Assembly: GCA_004794655.1 (NCBI GenBank) | Contig: SMMW01000575.1 | Span: forward strand, 9,760,001-9,824,000 | Reading direction: 5' to 3' | Length of the DNA: 64,000 nucleotides | Source of the DNA: Marisa cornuarietis | Taxonomy: Eukaryota; Mollusca; Gastropoda; Architaenioglossa; Ampullariidae | Shown here: positions 37,289-48,532 of the stretch, one piece after another | Layout of the letters: each line of letters opens with the position of its first letter | Numbering within the stretch: position 1 is the first letter of the stretch | The notes under the pieces: model-generated | The model's database searches: none | What the model was told of the DNA's origin: nothing | What the model saw: the letters and a program-made list of their open reading frames with translations, nothing else | Program-made: the position numbers and the translations under genes

Positions 37289-40200
37289 CTCTCTCTCTCT
37301 CTTACTTTTCGCAATGGAGAGGGCGTGTACTAAACAGTACTTTGAACAGGCAAGCACGACAAAAGAATAATTAGAGAATAATTAAGCATTACCTTTCTAG
37401 TCGGTACTCGTAAACTTTTTTCTTTGCGATTCACTGTTTGAACGTTTTATTTATAGTAATCACTTGTACTTGATACAGAGACACTATTGTCATATGTTTA
37501 TCTTTTCGTATTGCAATTCTACGAGCAATTATTGATTGTGTTTTTTGTTAATATGATGTTTTACTCTTAATGTTTCCTGCTTAAAGGACAAATTTACTTT
37601 TAACAGGGCCGAGTCCATGTTGATACAACTAGTCCCCTGTTAATAAGACTGATTTCCTGTGAATACGACTAGTTTTAAGTTAGCAGGGTCTTTTACTTTA
37701 AAGTTTAAACAGTACCTAAACTTTGCCAGGGTTAAGTGTACTAATCCTTTAAACAGTACTTAATATTTGCCAGTGTTTAGTCCAATTAATTTCATTCATA
37801 GCTAAAAGTCCTAACCTGCTTATATCTGTCTATTTAAAAAAAAAAAATTTATTTGCTAGGGTTTTTAAAATACCTCACCGCACCCTTTAATCCTAGCCTC
37901 ACTGACACAGATATTTCATGATAAACAGAGAATGCTAAAGCCGTTAAGTTTCAGTAATTCCACGTCTGCTTACTTTGATTACTCGCACCCCGTTACGAAT
38001 AAAACTGTTGCTAAATTTTCATTATCTACGCAAAGCCGACTTGCGGGTGGTCTAAATCTAACTGATTGTACATGGCAGATCGAAGGCACATATTACAGAG
38101 AACGCTTTGCCTGTGATGGTAATGCACCGGTTTTCAGAGATGATGATAAGTACCAACGCACTTTTAGGTTTCATCTATTTTGTTTTGTTTTGTTGTTTTT
38201 TTTTTCATACAGGGAAAAGCTTATCAATATAGTTTCTTCTCCTGACAGGTGGGAAATAATCCACTGACAACAGAAGGCGCAAAAGCCATGATTTCTGCTG
38301 TGACATCAGCTTCCAGTCTCGAGCTGTGCGAAATAGATATTTCCGTGAGTGTGAAGGATGACGAGTAGCATAACAAGCTCTATTATAGTTTTACTCATAA
38401 GCAATGTCATTAACAGTCTCATTATCAGTGATATTTATAGTATCCTTTAAAGTGCTTTAGCAGTGTCAGTATCAATTTAATGTACAGCGTCGTATTCAGT
38501 GTCATTAATCGTGTCCATAGTAGTAGAGGTAAAGGGTAAAGGTCGTCACATGACCTTTTTCAGGTCGTTAGAAACCTTACTTTTCTCCAAGGCAGCTTTA
38601 CGTGTGGGCGGTGCCTGTTTCTTCTCCCTCGCTGACTTGCCTTCCCCAAACCCTATCAGGAGTCAAGTAACCTTCCGCCAGCTGGGTCGATAAGAGAAAG
38701 TGAGCTGCGCTATATGGGTATCGAACTCGAGCGCCTCTCAGTTCGGACGCCAGCGCTATCTTAGTAGTATAACAAGGCTGTTAAGCCTCTTTGTAAGCGA
38801 GCAGGATCGCAAACATTATAAGATGGTAAGCTATACACAAGTAATGAACTGCAGGAGACCCAGAGATTCGCCTGTAAAGCGAACAGAACAGAGAGCAGGA
38901 TGATAAGACCCGCAGAAATATGCGGAAGTTGTCTAACGAAGCAGGCATGATACTGGCAGGTCTAGACAACAACAACCTGTCAACAAGTCACTTTACTGAC
39001 GACAGCCACGTGACGTGAATACGGATCGCCCAGTGCCACTGTCAACACGTTTAAATTGTGGCATCGGATGGTTGGTTTTCTGAGTTTTTGTTAGGACTGT
39101 CAAGCGACCTGGTCATGCTGGTCGCCTACACTGCCCTACAGGGCAAGCGCAGTAACTCATGTTTGCAGCTGAAGCACAGATAAAGTCGTCTGGCTCTCCC
39201 ATCCCCACTCCCCCAGGATTTTTGTACAAGGCCAAAACTTTAATCAATTATAATATGGATGTCTAGAAGTGAAGATGAAAGAATAGAAAACGGATATTTT
39301 CTATTTTTCTATTTTTTTTTAAAGAAATTGATTTTAAAAAATCTTAGTATGTATATAAACTAACATGTGTTTCTCAATGAAGTCAAGAGCATTAATGACA
39401 TATGCTCTCTCTCTTACTTTCTAAAATATCTTGTTAAAAGAAGTTGCAATTTGTTTCATTAATTCAATATTTTTTTTTTATGTCTCGTCGTCGTCGTCGT
39501 CTTCGTCATCGTCATCATCATCATCATCATCAAAACACCTCAAAGTATCTTTGACAACTTTTACATATTTCATGTGTTCTTTAGGGCGTTCCGGTTGACC
39601 AGGTGTTCATCAACATGGTGAAAGCAGCACAAGAGACGAGAGTGCTGCGAGTAAAGCACGAGGAGGCCGTCACCATGGCGACCAGCGACCAGAAACGTGA
39701 CCACGACCCCACCAACCTCAGCCGCTTCGACCCCATCATGGTGCTGTTCGAGTACATGAAGCTGGACAACCTGCGGGTCATCGACATGTTCCAGTTCATG
39801 GACACGCGCAAGCGGGAGAAGCTCAGCCGCAGTGACGTTCGCGACGGTCTGAACGTGAGCAGTCTTCAGGCAGCAGTTAGCGTCACGAATCTTCAATAAA
39901 TCGCCTGTCTGACCTTTTTGAAATTGGTGTGCATTTTCGTGAATGGAAAAGGGAGATAGCATAACCTAATGCAACCTATCCAATCTTGTTTCGAGCTCAA
40001 CTCACTAACGTAAAACCCCTCGAACACTCACGGACATGCACGCACGCACTTACGGACAACCCACACATACGTACGCACGCATGGGATGATAAATGAAAGA
40101 ATGTGTGCTTACAAAGTTTTCCTGTCTTTAGACGCTGAAAATTCCTCTGACAGAGTATGCTCTGGACGTCATCATTGAGAAACTCGACCTGAATAAAGAC

Positions 40201-40726
40201 GGCTTTGTGGAACTCGAGTAAGTCCCTGGAGCAATTAGAGATTGTGGGGAGATGTATTTACAACCTGTCCATACGAGAATGTATACATATCATGCGTTTC
40301 TTGAGCTGCTGCATGTTTTGATACAGTTGTGGTATTACTCCAGAATGTGATAGTAATGATATGACCCAGACACTTAAGCTGCACTGGGTTATTTCCCCTG
40401 TTTTCTTTATAGTTAGATTCGTGGCTTATTGATTTCTACCTCCTTTTATCTATTAGAATAACAGTTTTGTGAGGAAACGGAGCTTATTAGTATGTTTACA
40501 ATGCAGTCTCAGCTTAATTATCTCGTCTATCCCAACCCTCGTCGCATTTTGTGGAAGAACGGATTGCCCTCGAAGTTTTCTGCTCTCTTTATGTCATGAC
40601 CCTTCCATCTTCCTTCTTTCTTGCATCTCGCCCAATATTGGCGAATAACGAGTTGATACTACTTTTGTTTTCCACTTAAGTGTTGAGTTTATATTGAACT
40701 CTTAATCCAAACCCCTCGTGTGTGTG

Positions 40727-40770
<44 letters not shown>

Positions 40771-41099
40771 TGTGTCCGTTCTCTGCCAGTGAGATGATGA
40801 AGGTTCATCGCGAGACGATGCGTCAGATCAAGCTGAGGACCATCAAGGCCAAGGCCAAGAACCGTGAGGACGAGAGCCTCAACAGCCTGCGCCAGACCCT
40901 ACGTGACGTCATCAAGAAGCGGAAAGAGGAGAACGAGACTCGACGCGACAGCGTGGGCGTTGCTAAGACGACTGCGGGCAGGAAGCCCAGTGTGGGCGTG
41001 ACAGGTCTGATGGCGTCGCTGCAGATGACGCAGCCAAAGCAGTCGACGTCCAACACCACAAGACCCAAGAAGTCGCTTAAAGCGGACATTGCAGAGTGA
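32179..41099 (+). CDS. LRRC74A: LRRC74A-like leucine-rich repeat protein with C-terminal EF-hand
   Basis: Eleven coding exons: 32179-33061, 34026-34210, 34377-34484, 34908-35051, 35564-35645, 35992-36077, 36926-37120, 38249-38344, 39585-39854, 40132-40217, 40790-41099, giving 814 residues in frame. The start is fixed by an in-frame TAG at 32170-32172, between the acceptor and the ATG. Residues 1-294 are low-complexity, Ser/Lys-rich and end in an acidic run (DVEEDELDFDSDDEKEK). About residues 310-600 hold ten 28-residue ribonuclease-inhibitor-type LRRs, e.g. LCVLDLSHNNLGALGVSYIA, SLRSLHLGHNRLGYYGGAAI and SLGTLDLQWNHIRRDSAASL. Residues 702-713 (DLNKDGFVELDE) are a canonical EF-hand loop, so calcium binding is likely. 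The last 100 residues are basic and probably coiled coil. Order and spacing match LRRC74A, whose molecular role is poorly known. The exon-2 acceptor at 34025/34026 is weak and is the least certain junction. Confidence 0.85.
33629..33697. repeat. (GT)n microsatellite
   Basis: About 34 GT units in the first coding-region intron of the LRR gene (between exons 32179-33061 and 34026-34210). Confidence 0.97.
34725..34802. repeat. Short repeat with AAT head and GCGCTTTA end
   Basis: AATAATAATACAGCACGTTT is followed by ATAGCGCCTTTCC and CTCAAAGCGCTTTA. Similar words occur at 37150-37218 and 61361-61425, so this is an interspersed repeat related to the widespread 'TATAGCGCC...CAAAGCGCTTTAC' type. Located in an intron of the LRR gene. 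Confidence 0.5.
37150..37285. repeat. TATAGCGC-type repeat followed by (CA)n
   Basis: TAATAATAACTTATATAGCG then CAGCTCACAGTGCTTTACA, the same architecture as 34725-34802. It is followed by a (CA)n run at 37247-37285. It lies directly after the exon at 36926-37120. Confidence 0.55.
38517..38770. mobile_element. Possible SINE-like interspersed repeat
   Basis: Includes a GGTAAAGGTCGTCACATGACC head-like segment, GCCAGCTGGGTCGAT and TATCGAACTCGAGCGCC followed by GGACGCCAGCGCTAT. This resembles the order seen in interspersed repeats that end in a 'TCGAACTCG...' block. Only one copy is in the window, so the call rests on general resemblance. It lies in the intron between LRR-gene exons 38249-38344 and 39585-39854. 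Confidence 0.3.
39488..39532. repeat. (TCG)n/(TCA)n trinucleotide run
   Basis: About 45 bp of TCG changing to TCA units, some 50 bases upstream of the acceptor of the LRR-gene exon at 39585. Confidence 0.8.
40719..40773. repeat. (GT)n/(GCGT)n array just upstream of the last-exon acceptor
   Basis: GT units change to GCGT units and end about 16 bases before the CTCTGCCAG acceptor at 40781-40789 of the LRR gene's last exon. The array occupies the place of the usual polypyrimidine tract and branch region. Confidence 0.9.
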
Positions 41100-41901
41100 A
41101 AGAACCTCTGCACGACGTGCTGTCATGACTCGGAGACATGCCCCCGCTCCATCCACCCAGTTCTCAAATCATCTACAATTCACCACATCACGTAAGGATC
41201 TCCAAAGTAGAGGCTCTGTAGCAGAAGGTCGCTGGTTAGAACCCTGATCGGATCTGTGGCTGGAATACTCTCTCCTGCCTACCCAGCAGTTGTTAAGCAG
41301 AAATTGTTGCCTGATTTATCAGGGAAGGTAAATGTGGCAAAAAGAGACGGTTGCGCTTCTTCTGCATGTCGTTCCCTAGACACGGTGAACCTCTAACATT
41401 CGCTGAGCTATAAAACATTTGACACATTTTTAAAAACTTCCATAACTGTCCACGGTCTGGAGAAAAACTCTGAAGAGTTAATTTCAGGCACTCGTCTTGT
41501 TTTGCATGCTTGTTTATAGTCTGATAATTTATTTTCTAAGCTAGAAACATTTCGCTCAGTGCTTGTTTTCATAAACAGCTGCTGGCGCTACTGGCTTGAA
41601 AAGTATGACGTGTTGACCAAGAAATTCGTTTTATACACCCACCGACTTTCACAAATCAAAATATCTTTGTTAGAGAAAGAGAAGGAGAGGCTGTTAAAAA
41701 GGTCACAAAAATAAGTGACGCTATGAAGATAAGGTATGTACCATTTTAGGCACACATTCAGCTTAATCTTTATAAACAATAACTTCTAGGCTAGCAAAAC
41801 GTCATCTCTGTCTATGCTGGAAGACGTTTCAGTAACAATAACGAGAAAGAAGAATCTACTACTACCTGACAAACACGGAAACAAATTGTTAAAGCGTACA
41901 A

Positions 41902-41907
41902 AATAAA
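41902..41907 (+). terminator. Candidate polyadenylation signal of the LRR gene
   Basis: AATAAA about 800 bases after the stop at 41097-41099, in AT-rich sequence followed by a TTTATAATTTTG stretch. Confidence 0.45.
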
Positions 41908-42569
41908 GTTTATAATTTTGTCAAGCTGTCCAGTGATATCTGCTGTAAGATTCTCTTGTGTATAAGTTAGTTCACTCCACAAACCTATAGTACATCACAA
42001 CAGGCCAACTTAATTATTATTTCTTTAGTCATACGTGCAGTCAGACAGGCAAAGCATGCAACTGTTTTGCTGTGGGCAGTTTGGGCAATATTGTAGTGTC
42101 CTTGACCTTATCGTGCTCTCCGCTCACAAATCGTAAACATCCAAGCGGGATTAACTAGAGGGACGCTACTCTAGATGCCATGTTCAGATGGAAGCAAGAG
42201 TTGCCTTTCGTCGTTTTGCGAGAAACTTATCCGTTCGCTCATTGGTTGTGTAACACACTGGGCCTGGGATTTTTACTGACTTCTGTTGCGCTAACAGGCA
42301 GTAACCAAAGATCTATAGATCAATGATTATAGTTACCAGTCGGAGTCGGGACAATAAGAGGACAAAGTAGAACAACGTGATCTCTGACCCTTGATCAGTA
42401 CACCCGTCACTCTTTTTTCGATCTACAATCGGGCTGCATAAAATCTTTCAGTGTGATGTTTGTTTGATGCATGTACCTGGAAAAAGCCAACATACGCTTC
42501 GCCTGTTTTAACCCACTGCGAGTTCTAGCACGAATTGTTTATCGAAATGTTCGCCACTGTCTTGTACTA

Positions 42570-42752
42570 TATTTTTCTGTTCCTGTTACTTGATGCCTTT
42601 TGTTTTCTGTTTCGTCAGTACTGTCGTTTTCTTTCGTCCCTTTGTTCTGTATCTACTTAGTCCACGTCTCTTCCTCATTTTAAGCGCTAAGAGCATGCTC
42701 TCTATGAGTGTGAATATGCGCTATAAAAATCTTTATTATTATTATTATTATA
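42570..42752 (+). repeat. Dispersed repeat with TTA-rich tail, copy 2
   Basis: Matches the minus-strand copy at 11356-11550 over about 180 bp, including TTTTAAGCGCTAAGAGCATG, GAGTGTGAATATGCGCTATA and the terminal (TTA)n. The shared tail suggests LINE-dependent retroposition. Without a longer consensus the family is not named. Confidence 0.7.
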
Positions 42753-43102
42753 TCAAAGCTGCATACCAGCAACAGTTGCAACTGAACGCAACCATTCGTA
42801 TCCTAATCTTCATTGCACTCTACGTGTATTGTCATTTTAAAAAATCTTAATTTATCAATTAATCTGTTTTAATGACCATCTAATGGTATCTCTAGCACAA
42901 AACTCTGCACCGAGTACAAGAAGTACAGAAGCACTGCCAAGGCGATGGGAATGACATTTTAAATATCAACAGCCATCCTTTCAGACTTTCAGCCCTCCAC
43001 AGTAATTTCTGAAGCAGAAAGAAAACGAAGTAAAACAAAAGCTCACGTTTCAAGAACACAATTAAAAGTCAAAGACAAATTTGTTTTAAAAAGAAAACAG
43101 CA

Positions 43103-43108
43103 TTTATT
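43103..43108 (-). terminator. Possible polyadenylation signal for the transgelin-like gene
   Basis: TTTATT on the plus strand gives AATAAA on the minus strand. I found no closer match between here and the stop codon at 45863-45865. It would imply a 3' UTR of about 2.7 kb, so the assignment is weak. Confidence 0.3.
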
Positions 43109-43894
43109 TACTTCTGAGTTTCGCGAAAAATTAAAAAAAAGTAGTAAAAATAACTGTTCATTCATCAGTTCAACATGCATGACATCAGAAACAAATACTG
43201 AAATTTTCTTGAACCCAAAAGTAGATGTAAAATGCAGCCACAGAAAGCCTCTAGCGAGTACTGTACTCAATCTAATGTGTCGGTAACATCTAACTTACAA
43301 GTCACCCGCCTTTGTGCTTTAACGTCTCGCTTCTTTCTTTCGCTGTAAGATGGAAGACCTCGCATATATGAGGTTTAAGCGGGTAGGTGAATACATAAAC
43401 AACGCATAAATGCATGAGGGTATGCATGCACGCAGGCGAACACTCAAAAACAAAAACTTAATTCACCACAATGTGCTGGCGTCCTCAAAGCGGAGGTGCC
43501 CTGAGTTATTTCCCTTTGCATGTGAACAACTAGAGATGGCACCGCGAGCTTAGCGTTGTGCAGAATGCTTCACATGAGTTCTCGGTCACATGAATGCAAC
43601 AGGAACATCTAACCACTCCTCCATCCATTCTACACTTTGATTACTTTGCGAACATCGTCAGATTACAGAAAAAAATGACAGGGTCTATCTCATCACGTTA
43701 CGCTATGCAATGACACATTCTTTACTGTGTCCATATGCCTATTCTTCAGCCTAAACGTCAGTTAAGGAGAAGCGGGGATCGAAAACTAATGCATGTAAAA
43801 AAAAAAACGGAGCAAAATAGCAAAACAGAATGGAGGTACTGTATTTGTCAGGCTCAAAAACGAGGACGATACAGAGGATGTACCCACATTTCAT

Positions 43895-44090
43895 CATTAC
43901 AGCGAGAGCTAGAAGATGACAGCCAGAACAATGGGCGTTCACAGCGAGAACGCAAAACATTAACAGCTAGAACAGATTATTATAGCGCGACCAGAAGATG
44001 TTAACAGCTAGAACAGCAGATTATAGCGTGAAAAGATGTTAACAGCTAAATTAGTACATGTTCACAGCGCTTGCAGCGCTGGAAGCACGC
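43895..44090. repeat. Imperfect short tandem repeats around AACAGCTAGAACAG
   Basis: Units with TTAACAGCTAGAACAG, ATTATAGCG and (G)AAGATG recur several times in about 200 bp, each about 35-45 bp long and diverged. Confidence 0.5.
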
Positions 44091-45862
44091 CTGCAGCGAA
44101 AACAGCAAACGCGGGTCCTTGTGAATGATCGATTGATGTCATTGTATCTGAATACCGCAAAACTACACGATTATACCCACACACACTTTTTTTCTCGCAG
44201 ATTGGAGCTCAAACAGTGCTACATACACATGCACAGGTTCCTTCTGGTCCCAGTTCCACTTGTCGATAATATCGACGGACTATGGCATCACAAATAATTT
44301 ATCATAAGTGGTTCGCTGAGCTATGGACTCAGAAAGTGGGATTTTTGTAACAGCATAAAAATACTGGTCGATCGAATAATACCATAGGAAACTTGAAAGC
44401 AAAAGAGGTTGCATATACCTTGGCATATGGTGAAACGATAAAGCTTTCCTGGAGGAAATGAGCCTCGGTTTGTAGTTAGGTGGTCTGAAGAAGGTACCGT
44501 ACTGTATCCGTGACCTTAAGTACTGAGTACACTGCACAGGTAGTACAGTGATGTAACTAGGGGCCTTGTAATTAAGTACTACAGAAAACAGTTCCTGACT
44601 GAAAACTTCTTTTTGCGTAACGCAGGCTGAGGCCGCATTATTTTGTACGTATTTCAGTCTATCCCCACCTCGCCCTACTCTTAAAATAAATTGCCTGGTT
44701 TTTCTTTCAACTTCCCTACCCTGCCTCAAGAAATTGTTTCGGGATTTGTAAAATGAAATCTCCCCCTTGATGTAACAAGACTGACTGCTAAAGATTAAAA
44801 AAAAAAACAAAAAAACAAAACAAAACAAAACCAGAATGAAACAGTTACAGACTACGACATGTTTTTCTCTCCAGTATATAACGTGGCTAAAATTTAAGAG
44901 TAATATTTCTAACAGTGGTTTACGATTAATAATAATAATAAAAACGAAACCAACTTTTATGGAAACTTTCGTCATACTTCTGCGGTATATCGACAGGATT
45001 CAACTGCTGCTCAAAAAATAAACTCTCTGAGCATGCAGTCTGAACAACATTCAAAAGACTTTGAAAAAAATTCTAAAAGATCTGGTCCCGAATTGGAAAA
45101 AACATTTAAAATAAAACTCAAGACTTTTGCCACAGAATACTGAGGCTGCCAGGGAGGGGCAGTCCGTGTCTGTTAACCTGCATGATTGCCGCTGTCACGC
45201 GCAAAAATTAACAAAGGCAAAGCGGTGCGACCGTCTCTAAGCCGACCGTCTGTTAAACACTAGTCGTTTCTTGCCCGATAACAGACAAAATACCAATCTC
45301 GGCTAGCGACCACTAGCACACAGCTTTCTCTCTGGTTAGGCAGCAACGCAAAGTTTTCGAAAATGTTTGGAGACAAAAGGGAGTCGGGAAAGAAAAACAT
45401 GAAATGCAAATATGAACATCACTCTTCACGATACCAATGCTTATGAACAACATATGCTTCTAGAAGTTTGTTGACGGGATGTTTCATTAACTCTGCCGTT
45501 TCTTTCCCTGCGTACATTAAATATACATATTACATAACAAATAACAAATCCAGGCATGCACTGAGAAACATACACTGCAGTACAGTGGTTTGAGCTCTAA
45601 AGACAATAAAAAAAAATTAAGCTAAGAAATTTTTCACATTGGTTTCTCTCCCCTGTAGATGAGCGTCCGGTAGGTAGCCTTGCAATACTTGTAAATTGTA
45701 AGAGAGTGGTGTCAATATATGTCGAAGAAGACAATACACAAAGATGTTAATTTGTCATGAATAATGCATCATGCACAGACTTAGTTGGGAGGTCTTGGGG
45801 GATGGAGAATGGTGGAGGGGGAATGGGGAATGAGGACGTGCAGATTTTAACACGTGGTTACA

Positions 45863-46243
45863 TTAGTCGGTTATGCTCCTTCCTTTACCGAAGTTAATCC
45901 CCCTTTGATTAGCTCCCTTGTTGGTACCCATCTGAAGCCCGATGATTGTCTGCCCTTCCCGCAGCGTCTCCTCGCTGAAGTTGCGCGGGTTGTAGGCGGA
46001 CTCACGCACGCCTATTGTTGGGCCTTCAAAACCATTGGCCCGTGCCTGGAGTTCACATAAACAGCAATTAGAATTGGCAACAGGAGTTAACAACATAAAA
46101 CAAAGGACATTTCATATATTAAAATCAAGACTGATGATTGCATTCCATGACCGTGACTGATGTGTGTGTTTGTACAGGCGCACAAATGTCTGTCTTTCTC
46201 ACTTTCCGCTTACTTTTGACGGTCTTTATGTCTCGTACGCGCG

Positions 46244-46274
<31 letters not shown>

Positions 46275-48532
46275 AAGCAGTAATCAATTGTTTTAATTCA
46301 GGTATGCTTAGCACACCTCTGCCTATCCGCTAATGAGCCGCCTTTAATTACACAAATTCTCCCCCCTCCACCCCAGTACCAACACAATCAGATCTTATCC
46401 ACGCAATCATAAGCATTATCATCGCCATCAAAAACATGATTAATCATCGAATTGTAGTCACCGTCATCGTGTCATCATCAATATCATCATCGTCTTATCA
46501 GTGTCGTCATTACCAAATAAGAGTCCTCACACACCTTTCTGCCCAAAGCGTGAAGCGTGTTCACTACTTGAGTCATGTTTGTTCTCTCGAACAGCGCTGC
46601 GGTGTTGAACTGGTCTTGTACAGGCAGCCCATAGGCCGAACACGCCTCCAGAAATTTGCCGATGTTCTCCATCATGAAAAAGTTTGTTTTAGGAGGGTTG
46701 ATCTTCTTCACTGAACCGGGCTTTAAAACGTTAATAAACCTGGGGGAAAAAAAACAACAGACGTTTGTGTTCCACTACCTGCAGAGCTATAGAAAGTCAG
46801 AAAAATAGGCAAGCAGGGGTGACTGAGATTGATTTTCATGACAACATCGTCTTAGACTCGAATGATAAATGAGCATCTGTTTCTCTTCAAGTCAGCCTAC
46901 ATATTTTTTAAGAGTAAAACTATTTCTGGTCGTTATGCTTTATCCATTATCTTTCATTGTCAAATGATTCACCTTTCCTGCTCTTGTTCGAACAGCTTAA
47001 GTTAAGTAAAGAACTAGCCACAGTGTGTATGTGTGTGTGTGGGGGGCGGGGCGGTTGTGTGTATGTATGTGTGTGAAAGACTTCGCTCAAACAGCTGTCC
47101 ACTCGTACCGACAGAGAATCTGGCCGTCGCGCAGAACCTCCCAGAATTTGTCATGGCCAAGTGGTGTCTTGGGGTCGGCACACTACAGACAGAGACAAAC
47201 CCACACAAATAACATAAAAAGAAAACAATTTCTTCTGACAGGTCTCAGGTTACTGGGCCTTCTTCTATCAATAGTTAGTCCTACACGATATAATTTCGCA
47301 ACCGCTCCCAAACCTCCATCCACGTACGCTGCCCTATACACTTAATCATGTCCACTACATGGATTGAGTCTGCACGCATACATTCAATCATGCTCACTTG
47401 ACGGCTTGAGTCTTCACGCGACTAGCAAATATCTACTTTCTGCAGCACTTCTCCAATCCACGTCACAAATGTAGTCCCACAGCTTCCGGAATCGAGCACA
47501 GGTTATAGGGTCTGACAACTTCACCGAGAAGACTATTCACGCCGCGAATTTATTAGACTTCTGGCTCAGGTCAACTGATGCAGTTAGGCATAATAATGTA
47601 TTGAAATACAGATCATGTCAGATTTTTTGTTCACCTGCCCGTCGGCGATCAAATCCATTAAAAATGTAAGTTCGCAGCAGGAGGAGACGGCAAGGGCGAC
47701 AGCTTGTGGACGGTACGAGTTTTCAATGTTAGAGCACTCATGACGTCACAAACTTCATAGATTAAAAGCCACATGCGCAAGGTGCGATCAAAGAATTAGC
47801 CTACTTGCTAGCAATGTAAGTCCTGCACTAGCACTAGCAATGCTATGCAAGGACTAGACGTTGAACGAAAGAAAGACAAAGAAGCAAGGAAACAAATATC
47901 TTTGTTGCGAGGATTCTTGAAGATGCGTTTTGTATCAAATCCGCATTTCAATTATTTTAAATATGAATAATAATAACAACAACCGTATACTCACCGGCAC
48001 TAACTCTATCTCTAACAAGGCCTCAATCCACTCTCGTGCCTCTTGCTCAAGATTAATGTCATACTTCTCTTTAATCTGAAAACAAAACCCGTTGTATCTG
48101 TTTACCTTATCTGCGACAAGATTAAGCAAAGATCTCTGGGTATCTCTATATGAGGCGACAAGAGGGGAATTTTCTCAAATTTCTAGCTATACATTGCAAT
48201 GTATAATTATAGAATGCTATGTATAGCTATACATTGCATTTTATACTTATAGATTGCATTTTATATTTATACAATTCATTCTATACTTATATATTGCATT
48301 ATATAGCTCAAAACAGGCATCAAACATAATAAATAAATATAATATATAAACAATTAAATATATGAAATATAAATAGATATCGATAACCTGGACCTTTATA
48401 GATACTGAACGAAAGCAGATATCTGCAACCTGGACCCTAACAGTCATTACACATTAAAAGAAATACCACAACTAGTCTCACCTTCTTGTTAACCTCTGCC
48501 GTTAGTCCGTAACCACGGGGCCGAGTCGCCAT
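45863..48532 (-). CDS. TAGLN: Transgelin / muscle protein 20-like calponin-family protein
   Basis: Five coding exons on the minus strand: 48482-48532, 47995-48075, 47109-47182, 46535-46739, 45863-46045 (stop TAA), all GT-AG, giving 197 residues, the usual size. Start MATRPRGYGLTAEVNKK lies directly after a TTGCAG acceptor, so a non-coding exon must lie upstream. Residues about 18-135 are a single type-3 calponin-homology domain (YDINLEQEAREWIEALL, TPLGHDKFWEVLRDGQILC, NFFMMENIGKFLEACSAYG, LFERTNMTQVVNTLHALGRK). Residues 169-187 form the calponin repeat GQTIIGLQMGTNKGANQRG. Proteins of this family bind and bundle actin filaments in muscle and cytoplasm. A TQVVNTLHALGR-type helix is typical of transgelin/Mp20 rather than of CH-domain cytoskeletal giants. 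No lesions are seen. Confidence 0.92.
46238..46275. repeat. (CG)n-(CA)n compound microsatellite
   Basis: Alternating CG units change to CA units in the last intron of the transgelin-like gene. Confidence 0.9.
48176..48310. repeat. AT-rich tandem repeat, unit about 23 bp
   Basis: Five or six degenerate units of the form ATACATTGCATTTTATACTTAT in intron 1 of the transgelin-like gene, between exons 48482-48532 and 47995-48075. Confidence 0.65.

Larger units (their letters stand above)
41908..45862. other. Convergent intergenic region / probable transgelin 3' UTR
   Basis: Lies between the tails of the plus-strand LRR gene and the minus-strand transgelin gene. Contains the dispersed repeat copy at 42570-42752, a candidate minus-strand polyadenylation signal at 43103-43108, short imperfect repeats at 43895-44090, and a 231-codon minus-strand open frame at 44280-44975. 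That frame has no recognised domain and a hydrophobic run created by A/T-rich sequence; I read it as chance or UTR. Confidence 0.5.

Noticed and set aside
44280..44975. 231-codon minus-strand open frame with a hydrophobic stretch
   Set aside because: No recognisable domain. The hydrophobic run comes from A/T-rich sequence and CAAAA repeats, and it lies where the transgelin 3' UTR is expected. Treated as chance.
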